Part shown: piece after piece, positions 29,742 through 35,687 of the stretch
Layout: each line of letters begins with the position of its first letter
Position numbering within the stretch: position 1 is the stretch's first letter
DNA from: Gallionella sp.
GTDB taxonomy: Bacteria; Pseudomonadota; Gammaproteobacteria; Burkholderiales; Gallionellaceae
Direction: 5' to 3'
Length of the DNA: 35,687 bases
Assembly (NCBI GenBank): GCA_013043965.1
Contig: JABEVF010000059.1
Coordinates: 1 to 35,687, forward strand
Translations under genes and position numbers: made by a program
The notes under the pieces: model-generated
The model's database searches: none
Seen by the model: the letters and a program-made list of their open reading frames with translations, nothing else
What the model was told of the DNA's origin: nothing

Positions 29742-30679
29742 AGCTCCATGTGGTGAGGCGTTGCGATGTGATGCCCGAGTATGCGTTCAAAGTGGCGCGG
29801 GTCGTGGGCGTGCACCATCTCGCCGTCGCGCGGCAGATGCATGTCGAACAGGCGCGACAGCCAGAAACGCAGTGCGGCGAGACGCAGCATCAGCGGCCAG
29901 GCCGCGATTTCATCGGTGTGCAGCGGACGCACCGCGTGATAGGCGCGCAGAAAGATTTGCGCGTGTGCGGTGCCCAGCGTGCCGCCGGGATGCATGCACC
30001 AGTCGTTGACCGTGATGGCCACATCGAGCAGCAGGGCATCGGTGCAGGCGAAATAAAAATCGATCAGGCCTCCGACGCGTTCGTTTTCGAGCAGCACGTT
30101 GTCGCGGAACAGATCGGCGTGGATCACCCCTTGGGGCAGCGCGGCAAAGCCCTGTCGCGCATGCAGTTCGATCTCGCTGTCCAGCAGCGCGGCTTGTTCC
30201 TTGCCCAGGAACGGGCGTACTTGGGGCGCGGTCACCGCGCGCCATGCTGCGCCGCGCGGGTTGGGCATGTTGTGCGCGAAGCTCAAGCCCGCTAGGTGCA
30301 TCTGCCCCAGCATCGCCCCCACCGCCGCGCACTGCGCGGCGGTGGGGGCGGCGGTCGATGCGCCGCTGAGACGGCTGACGATGCAGGCTGGCTTGCCCTT
30401 GAGCTCGCCCAAAAATTGGTTGTGCCGGTTCGCCACAGGCGCGGGGCAGGGTATGCCGTGCCGCGCCAGATGCGCCATCAGATTGAGATAGAACGGCAGT
30501 TCAGTCGCGGTGAGTTTTTCGAACAGCGTCAGCACGAAGCGACCATTGCCGGTGGTGACGAAATAATTGGTGTTTTCGATGCCGGAGGCGATGCCCTGCA
30601 ACTGCTGCAGCTGGCCCAAAGAATAGTCAGCCAGCCACGCGGACAGCTCCGCCTCGGATACGTTGGTAAAAACGGCCAT
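29738..30679 (-). CDS. thrB: Homoserine kinase (APH-fold type)
   Basis: This 313-aa kinase phosphorylates L-homoserine in threonine synthesis. It belongs to the aminoglycoside-phosphotransferase-fold homoserine kinases common in beta- and gammaproteobacteria, not the GHMP type. Features are GIASGIENTNYFVTTGNGRF and VLTLFEK with the nucleotide-contact lysine, the catalytic loop GVIHADLFRDNVLL, and the metal-binding GGLIDFYFACTD. VNDWCMHPGG and RLAALRFWLSRLFD follow. The length is normal. It overlaps the membrane protein gene by 4 bp and lies 3 bp after the DUF2782 gene, which suggests one transcript. Confidence 0.93.
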   Translation of the reverse strand: MAVFTNVSEAELSAWLADYSLGQLQQLQGIASGIENTNYFVTTGNGRFVLTLFEKLTATELPFYLNLMAHLARHGIPCPAPVANRHNQFLGELKGKPACIVSRLSGASTAAPTAAQCAAVGAMLGQMHLAGLSFAHNMPNPRGAAWRAVTAPQVRPFLGKEQAALLDSEIELHARQGFAALPQGVIHADLFRDNVLLENERVGGLIDFYFACTDALLLDVAITVNDWCMHPGGTLGTAHAQIFLRAYHAVRPLHTDEIAAWPLMLRLAALRFWLSRLFDMHLPRDGEMVHAHDPRHFERILGHHIATPHHMEL

Positions 30680-30682
30680 AGT

Positions 30683-31012
30683 CTAGAAGCGGAACAGGAC
30701 CCAGCGGGGCGGGCGAAACCCCGAATCGAGAGACTCCTGGCGGGCGAATTTGCCGTCGCCCTGGTCGTCCACCAGATAATACGGGGGGGCATTCTTGGGC
30801 GTGACTTTGATCATATACAGTCTGCCGCCGACGCGATATTCCTCTACCGTTTGTTCGGTTTTTTTGGTGATGTTGACTTCCGGTTCATCCAATTCCCCCG
30901 ATGTGTCCAGGGGCGGCGGCGAGGGCAGCGGTTGCAGGTTGGGCGGCAGCGGTTTGTCCGCCCACGCGCTCAGAGAAAAGGCACTCAGTAACAAGAATGT
31001 GATTAGGCGCAT
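30683..31012 (-). CDS. DUF2782 domain protein, secreted
   Basis: This 109-aa protein has a signal peptide (MRLITFLLLSAFSLSAWA, cleavage near residue 18) and a small mature domain. That domain includes EPEVNITKKTEQTVEEYRVG and GRLYMIKVTPKNAPPYYLVD, ending in PPRWVLFRF, which is the DUF2782 pattern. Its role is unknown, but the gene is characteristically close to thrB and polA in betaproteobacteria. The start at 31012 is chosen over 31066 because it gives a clean signal peptide. A proline-rich linker (PPNLQPLPSPPPL) joins the signal to the domain. Confidence 0.85.
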   Translation of the reverse strand: MRLITFLLLSAFSLSAWADKPLPPNLQPLPSPPPLDTSGELDEPEVNITKKTEQTVEEYRVGGRLYMIKVTPKNAPPYYLVDDQGDGKFARQESLDSGFRPPRWVLFRF

Positions 31013-31075
31013 GGTTTTCTCTAGTGGATCGTAAGTGGGGATGCGGAAAGTTAGGAACGCGCGCATTTTAACTTA

Positions 31076-31204
31076 AATATGTGTGGAACTCGCAAAACCG
31101 TAGCGAGCGGCTTGAGTGCAAGGAGCACGGAACGGAGCGACTGAGACATACCAAATAGGTAGGCGATGAAGCGAGTACCGCGCGACACCGCAATCAAGTC
31201 GCGC
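31076..31204 (-). repeat. Possible dispersed element after the LOG gene
   Basis: The 150-bp gap contains an unusual frame that is open on the minus strand (LLRDLIAVSRGTRFIAYLFG, then MSQSLRSVLLALKPLATVLR) and a GCGCGAC...GTCGCGC hairpin near 31177-31203. A T-run lies upstream of it on the minus strand. The composition resembles a repeated intergenic element rather than a gene. Copy number could not be checked. Confidence 0.35.
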
Positions 31205-31214
31205 AGTAGGTTTT

Positions 31215-31937
31215 TTACAAATAGAGCTGACGTTCGCGTTCGGCTTCGGACGGCTCGAAGCCGCGTGTCTCGTAATGCTTGAATATCGCGCTTACCACCG
31301 CCGCCGGTTCGTCTATCAATTGGATCAGATCCATGTCCTCCGGGCTGATGACTTTTTCGGCTATCAGGGTGGTGCGGAACCAGTCCAGCATGCCCGCCCA
31401 GAATTCTTTGCCGACCAGAATGATCGGGATGCGGCGGGTCTTGCCGGTCTGCACCAGCGTCAGCGCTTCCATCAGTTCGTCCAGTGTGCCGAAGCCGCCG
31501 GGCATCACCACATACGCGCTGGCGAATTTCACGAACATCACTTTGCGCGAAAAAAAGTGTTGGAAAGTCTGGCTGATGTTCTGGTAGGAGTTGCCGGATT
31601 GTTCGTGGGGTAACTGGATGTTCAGCCCCACGCTGGGCGATTTGCCGTAGAACGCGCCCTTGTTGGCGGCTTCCATGATGCCGGGGCCGCCGCCGGAGAT
31701 GACCGAGAATCCCGCGTCGGAGAGCAGGCGCGCGATCTCCTCGGAGAGTTTGTAATAGGGGTTGTCGGGTTTGGTGCGCGCGCTGCCGAATATGCTCACG
31801 GCGGGATGGATGCGGTTGAGGCGTTCGGTGGCGGAAACAAACTCTGACATAATGCCGAACACACGCCAGGCCTCCTTGGAATTCCACGCATCGGGCATTG
31901 CCGGGACGGGCAGTTTAGGCGGAGTGTTCATGTTCAT
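31215..31937 (-). CDS. LOG family protein (TIGR00730-type)
   Basis: This 240-aa Rossmann-fold protein belongs to the LOG/lysine-decarboxylase-like group, whose tested members hydrolyse nucleoside 5'-monophosphates (cytokinin riboside phosphates in plants and some bacteria). The signature VISGGGPGIMEAANKGAFYG (about residues 78-97) and the PGGFGTLDELMEALTLVQTG motif (about 145-164) are both complete, including the catalytic-site arginine-containing region. The N-terminal extension MNMNTPPKLPVPAMPDAWNS is typical of the longer proteobacterial form. It is divergent from polA with 22 bp between starts. Confidence 0.9.
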   Translation of the reverse strand: MNMNTPPKLPVPAMPDAWNSKEAWRVFGIMSEFVSATERLNRIHPAVSIFGSARTKPDNPYYKLSEEIARLLSDAGFSVISGGGPGIMEAANKGAFYGKSPSVGLNIQLPHEQSGNSYQNISQTFQHFFSRKVMFVKFASAYVVMPGGFGTLDELMEALTLVQTGKTRRIPIILVGKEFWAGMLDWFRTTLIAEKVISPEDMDLIQLIDEPAAVVSAIFKHYETRGFEPSEAERERQLYL

Positions 31938-31959
31938 ACCTCTTGATTAAAAATAAAAA

Positions 31960-34839
31960 ATGAAAACGAACCAAGCGAGTTCAGCTAAAAAACTGTTGTT
32001 GGTCGATGGCTCGTCATTCCTGTACCGGGCGTTCCACGCGATGCCGGACATGCGCAATGCCGAAGGCTTCCCGACCGGTGCGATGTACGGCGTGCTGAAT
32101 ATGTTGCGCAAACTGCGCGCCGATTACCCGGCGGATTATAGCCTGTGCGTATTTGACGCAAAAGGTAAAACCTTCCGCGACGATTGGTATCCGGAATACA
32201 AGGCGACGCGCGCGCGCATGCCGGACGACCTGGTTTTGCAAATCGAACCGTTGCATCAACTCATCGCGGCGAACGGTTGGAATATCGCGATGATAGACGG
32301 CGTGGAGGCCGACGACGTGATCGGCACGCTGGCGGTGCAAGCCGGGCAGGATGGCGTGCAGTGCATCATCGCGACGGGCGACAAAGACCTCGCGCAACTG
32401 GTCAACGAGCATGTCTCGCTGATCAACACGATGAGCAACGAGACGCTGGATGTCGCGGGCGTGATCGCCAAATTCGGCGTGCCGCCGGAACGCATCGTCG
32501 ACCTTCTAACGCTGACCGGCGACACCGTGGACAACGTGCCGGGTGTGGCAAAGGTCGGGCCAAAAACGGCGGTGAAATGGCTGGCCCAATATGGCTCGCT
32601 GGACGAGATCATCGCGCATGCGGCGGAGGTCGGCGGCGTGGTCGGCGAGAACCTGCGCAAGGCCTTAGACTGGCTGCCGCAGGCGCGCCGCTTGATCACC
32701 GTGAAGTGCGATGTGGTGCTGGACAGGCGTTACGATCAGCTCATCGCGCAGGCAGCCGACCCCGGATGCCTGCGCGAGTTGTATCAGCGCTACGGGTTCA
32801 GAACCTGGCTGCGCGAGGTCGGCAGTGCGCCAGCCGCGCCACCGGTGCCCCAGCATGGAGACAGAATTGTCGCAGGTCCGTCCAGGGAGGGCGATGCCTC
32901 AGGGCAGTCTTCGCTGTTCCTGATTGAAAGCCAGGCGCATGCAGAGCCCCGCCCCGCTTCGCAGGCAAGGGGGGATGTGTTGCAAGACCCGTTTGGAGAC
33001 TCGCCTGGCAACACATCTGGTGCGCATTACGAAGTGCTGCTCACCGAGGCACAGCTGGCCGCGTGGCTGGCAAAACTGCTCGCCGCCGACCTCGTCTGTG
33101 TGGATACCGAGACCACCGGCCTGGATGTGATGAACGCGCAGCTGGTCGGCATCTCGTTCGCCATCACCCCGCACGAGGGGGCGTATCTGCCGCTGGCGCA
33201 TGTCTATCCCGGCGCACCCGACCAGCTCGGGCGCGACGCGACTTTGCAGAAACTGAAAGGCTGGTTGGAGAGCCCGCAACACAAGAAACTCGGGCAGAAC
33301 CTCAAATACGACAGGCATATCTTCGCCAATCACGGCATCGCGCTTGCGGGCATTGCCGAGGACACGCTGCTGCAATCCTACGTGCTGGAATCGCACAAGC
33401 CGCACGACATGGATAGCCTCGCGTTGCGCCATCTCAATGTGCGGACCATCAGCTATGCGGAAGTGGTCGGCAAGGGTGCGAAGCAACTGTGTTTCGACCA
33501 GGTCGATCTGGACATCGCCACGCGCTACGCGGCCGAGGATGCCGACATCACGCTGCAACTGCACCGCACACTGGCCCCGCAACTCGAAGCGCAGAGCGGC
33601 CTGCGGCATATCTATCGCGACATCGAAATGCCCGGCATGCATGTGCTGTATGTGATGGAGCGCAACGGCGTACTGCTCGATAGCGCGCTGCTGCAAATTC
33701 AGAGCCGCGAGCTGGGCGAGAAACTCGTCGCGCTGGAAGCGCGGGCGCACGAGGCCGCCGGACAGCCGTTCAACCTCAACTCGCCCAAGCAGCTGCGAGA
33801 GATATTGTTCGACAAGCTGCAATTGCCGGTGCAGAAAAAAACCCCTAGCGGCGACCCGTCCACCGATGAGGAGGTGTTGCAGGAGCTCGCGCTGGATTAT
33901 CCGCTGCCCAAGATATTGCTCGAATATCGCGGCATGGCGAAACTCAAGTCCACCTACACCGACAAGCTGCCGCTGTCGGTGAATCGCGCCACGGGCCGGG
34001 TGCACACCAGTTATTCGCAAGCCGTCGCGGTCACCGGGCGCCTGGCATCCAACGACCCGAATTTGCAGAACATCCCGGTGCGCACCGCCGAGGGGCGGCG
34101 CATACGCGAGGCCTTCATCGCGGGGCCCGGCAATCACATCGTGTCCGCCGATTATTCTCAGATCGAGCTGCGCATCATGGCGCACCTGTCGGGCGACGAA
34201 GGCTTGCTCAAGGCCTTCGCCAACAACGAGGATATCCATAGAGCGACGGCTGCGGAGATTTTTATGACCACGCCCGAGCAAGTGTCCAGCGAGCAGCGCC
34301 GCTATGCCAAGGTCATCAACTTCGGCCTGATCTACGGGATGTCCGCGTTCGGTTTGGCCAAACAGCTGGGCGTGGAACGCAGCGCGGCCACCGCGTACAT
34401 AGACCGTTATTTCACGCGCTATCCCGGCGTGAAGAATTACATGGACAGCACCCGTTCACAGGCGAAGCAACAGGGCTACGTCGAGACCGTGTTCGGCCGC
34501 CGCCTGTGGTTGCCGGAGATCAACGCCAGCAACGGCATGAAGCGTCAGGGTGCGGAACGCGCCGCGATCAACGCGCCCATGCAAGGCACGGCGGCCGATC
34601 TGATCAAGCTCGCGATGATCGCCGTGCAGTCGTGGCTGGAATCCGAAAAACTTTTGCTGGGACCGCTAGCCACCCGTCTCATCATGCAAGTCCACGACGA
34701 ACTGGTGCTGGAGGTGCCGGATGCGGAGCTGGCGCTGGTAAAGGAAAGACTGCCCCAGCTGATGTGCGGCGTCGCCAAGCTGCAGGTGCCGCTGTTGGTG
34801 GAGTTGGGGGTGGGCAAGAATTGGGACGAGGCGCATTGA
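31960..34839 (+). CDS. polA: DNA polymerase I
   Basis: This 959-aa enzyme has the three PolA domains. The 5' nuclease (about 1-290) opens LLLVDGSSFLYRAFHAMPDM and contains GVEADDVIGTLA and ATGDKDLAQLV. The 3'-5' exonuclease (about 360-545) keeps VCVDTETTGLD (catalytic D/E), LGQNLKYDRHIFAN and RYAAEDADI, so proofreading should work. The polymerase (about 575-959) has VSADYSQIELRIMAHLSGDE, RRYAKVINFGLIYGMSAFGL and QVHDELVLEVP. The linker between the nuclease and exonuclease (about 285-360) is longer than I expect, and part of it (about 325-353) encodes a long inverted repeat at the DNA level. All motifs are intact. Confidence 0.96.
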   Translation: MKTNQASSAKKLLLVDGSSFLYRAFHAMPDMRNAEGFPTGAMYGVLNMLRKLRADYPADYSLCVFDAKGKTFRDDWYPEYKATRARMPDDLVLQIEPLHQLIAANGWNIAMIDGVEADDVIGTLAVQAGQDGVQCIIATGDKDLAQLVNEHVSLINTMSNETLDVAGVIAKFGVPPERIVDLLTLTGDTVDNVPGVAKVGPKTAVKWLAQYGSLDEIIAHAAEVGGVVGENLRKALDWLPQARRLITVKCDVVLDRRYDQLIAQAADPGCLRELYQRYGFRTWLREVGSAPAAPPVPQHGDRIVAGPSREGDASGQSSLFLIESQAHAEPRPASQARGDVLQDPFGDSPGNTSGAHYEVLLTEAQLAAWLAKLLAADLVCVDTETTGLDVMNAQLVGISFAITPHEGAYLPLAHVYPGAPDQLGRDATLQKLKGWLESPQHKKLGQNLKYDRHIFANHGIALAGIAEDTLLQSYVLESHKPHDMDSLALRHLNVRTISYAEVVGKGAKQLCFDQVDLDIATRYAAEDADITLQLHRTLAPQLEAQSGLRHIYRDIEMPGMHVLYVMERNGVLLDSALLQIQSRELGEKLVALEARAHEAAGQPFNLNSPKQLREILFDKLQLPVQKKTPSGDPSTDEEVLQELALDYPLPKILLEYRGMAKLKSTYTDKLPLSVNRATGRVHTSYSQAVAVTGRLASNDPNLQNIPVRTAEGRRIREAFIAGPGNHIVSADYSQIELRIMAHLSGDEGLLKAFANNEDIHRATAAEIFMTTPEQVSSEQRRYAKVINFGLIYGMSAFGLAKQLGVERSAATAYIDRYFTRYPGVKNYMDSTRSQAKQQGYVETVFGRRLWLPEINASNGMKRQGAERAAINAPMQGTAADLIKLAMIAVQSWLESEKLLLGPLATRLIMQVHDELVLEVPDAELALVKERLPQLMCGVAKLQVPLLVELGVGKNWDEAH
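32974..33017. repeat. 10-bp inverted repeat in the PolA linker
   Basis: GATGTGTTGC (32974-32983) and GCAACACATC (33008-33017) are perfect inverted copies 24 bp apart. They are translated in frame within the variable linker of PolA. The preceding stretch GAGCCCCGCCCCGC...GGCAAGGGGGG (32944-32974) is also GC-skewed and repeat-like. Confidence 0.65.
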
Positions 34840-34914
34840 TGGGCACCACGGGGTAAAAACTTTGGGTTTGGTTTGGGTTATAGTGCGCGACCTGCGACCA
34901 TACAAAACCCTATT

Positions 34915-35613
34915 ATGAGCAAGATTATTATCCTGTTGTTATGCGCTTTTGCGACTCTGGCGCAAGCCGGGGAGGCGGAGATACGCCAGTCGTTCGAGAG
35001 CAAATTCCCCAATTTGGAAAAGATCGAACACATCGTTAAAACGCCATACTCGGGTTTGTACGAGATCGTCATCGGCGGACAGCTGATGTACACCGACGAG
35101 CTTGGCACGTATTTGTTCGACGGCAGCGTTATCGATATCGCGACGCGCACCAATCTGACGGAGAAGCGCGCCCAGCAATTGTTCGCGATCGATTTCGACA
35201 AGCTGCCTTTCGAGTTGGCGATGAAACAGGTGAAGGGTAACGGCAAGCGCAAGATGGCCTATTTCGCCGATCCGAACTGCGGTTATTGCAAGAAGCTGGA
35301 GAAAGAGTTGAGCAAGGTCAGCGACGTGACTCTGTATATCTTTTTGTACCCGATCTTCCAGGGGTCGGACGTGATGGTGCGCAACATCCAGTGCGCCAAA
35401 AATCCGGTCAAGGCCTGGGACGACTGGATGCTGCGTGGCGTGACGCCCGCTGCCGCGACATGCAAAACCCCCATCGAAAAAGTACTGGCTCTGGGCAAGA
35501 GATTGCGCATCAACGGCACGCCCAATCTGATCTTCGCGAATGGAGTGCAGAGCCCCGGCTACTTGCCGGCGGAAGAGCTGGAAAAGAACTTAGATGCCGC
35601 GTTGACTAAGTAA
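34915..35613 (+). CDS. dsbC: Periplasmic disulfide isomerase
   Basis: This 232-aa protein corrects wrong disulfide bonds in the periplasm as a V-shaped dimer and is kept reduced by DsbD. A signal peptide (MSKIIILLLCAFATLAQA, cleavage near 18/19) precedes the DsbC dimerisation domain (KFPNLEKIEHIVKTPYSGLY and then YLFDGSVIDI). The thioredoxin-fold domain has MAYFADPNCGYCKKLEKEL with the CGYC active site at 122-125 and the cis-proline loop NGTPNLIFANG. A second cysteine pair is present (C160-area IQCAKNP and ATCKTP), as in E. coli DsbC. The ATG at 34915 is chosen over 34873 because it yields the signal peptide. Confidence 0.94.
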   Translation: MSKIIILLLCAFATLAQAGEAEIRQSFESKFPNLEKIEHIVKTPYSGLYEIVIGGQLMYTDELGTYLFDGSVIDIATRTNLTEKRAQQLFAIDFDKLPFELAMKQVKGNGKRKMAYFADPNCGYCKKLEKELSKVSDVTLYIFLYPIFQGSDVMVRNIQCAKNPVKAWDDWMLRGVTPAAATCKTPIEKVLALGKRLRINGTPNLIFANGVQSPGYLPAEELEKNLDAALTK

Positions 35614-35620
35614 TCCAGCC

Positions 35621-35687
35621 ATGGCTCTCCTGCCCGACATCTCTGCCAGTTTGCTAGCCAAAGCGGTGGATCAATCGGTTGACGGGA
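35621..35687 (+). CDS. Start of an unidentified reading frame, cut by the window end
   Basis: An ATG at 35621 opens a frame (MALLPDISASLLAKAVDQSV) that runs off the window with no stop. There is no clear Shine-Dalgarno sequence, and 22 codons are too few to recognise a family. It follows dsbC by 7 bp on the same strand, so a coupled downstream gene is possible. Confidence 0.25.
   Translation, partial: MALLPDISASLLAKAVDQSVDG

Noticed and set aside
32899..34281. 460-codon minus-strand frame inside polA
   Set aside because: It is a shadow of the exonuclease and polymerase domains of PolA.
1..35687. CRISPR array, tRNA, rRNA or insertion sequence
   Set aside because: No regularly spaced repeats, no clover-leaf tRNA with conserved T-loop, no rRNA sequence and no transposase frame were found by reading. 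Small RNAs cannot be excluded without computation.

Overview
The window is 35.7 kb of chromosomal DNA from a Gram-negative bacterium, most likely a betaproteobacterium near the Nitrosomonadales/Gallionellales. The grounds are the protein sequences, the polA / DUF2782 / APH-type thrB / BPSS1780-like membrane protein neighbourhood, and the lipopolysaccharide (LPS) core genes waaC and waaA. The taxon is an inference from gene content. No rRNA or tRNA gene, CRISPR array, transposase or integrase was seen.

Region 1 (1-5800) is a defence and toxin-antitoxin (TA) scrapyard placed inside a polysaccharide locus. It holds an intact Phd/PIN pair, a sugar-nucleotide epimerase stranded from its usual partners, a DUF4143 AAA ATPase, a broken higB with intact higA, a second Phd/PIN pair on the minus strand, and three gene stubs (a helicase/RelE-type N-terminus, a ribbon-helix-helix antitoxin and a winged-helix regulator). 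Related short repeats lie at the points where the stubs end.

Region 2 (5799-22782) is the cell-surface glycan region. waaC (minus strand) diverges from a four-gene overlapping run: polyprenyl-phosphate sugar-phosphate transferase, membrane nucleotide-sugar dehydratase, O-antigen ligase-like protein and WaaE-type glycosyltransferase. A TumE/TumA pair interrupts the locus. It continues with a GT2 and a zinc-ribbon methyltransferase (minus), a GT4 + second ligase-like protein + second GT2 (plus), and an SGNH/MBOAT pair (minus) likely to acylate the glycan. apaH and waaA (Kdo transferase) follow.

Region 3 (22783-26800) holds mazEF, a PfkB-family sugar/nucleoside kinase, a stand-alone cyclic-nucleotide-binding-fold protein, a Fic protein with three operator-like half-sites, and an hsdR pseudogene reduced to its two ends.

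Region 4 (26800-35687) is housekeeping: uvrD, a BPSS1780-like membrane protein, thrB, a DUF2782 protein, a LOG-family protein, polA, dsbC, and the first bases of an unidentified reading frame.

Main points for a second look: two toxin-first TA operons whose start codons lie 7-8 nt after a near-consensus -10 box (predicted leaderless mRNAs); three unrelated proteins (the dehydratase, the MBOAT protein and PolA) carrying in-frame repeat-like inserts; the repeat-bounded wreckage of several TA systems; and a Fic gene overlapping a deleted type I restriction subunit.
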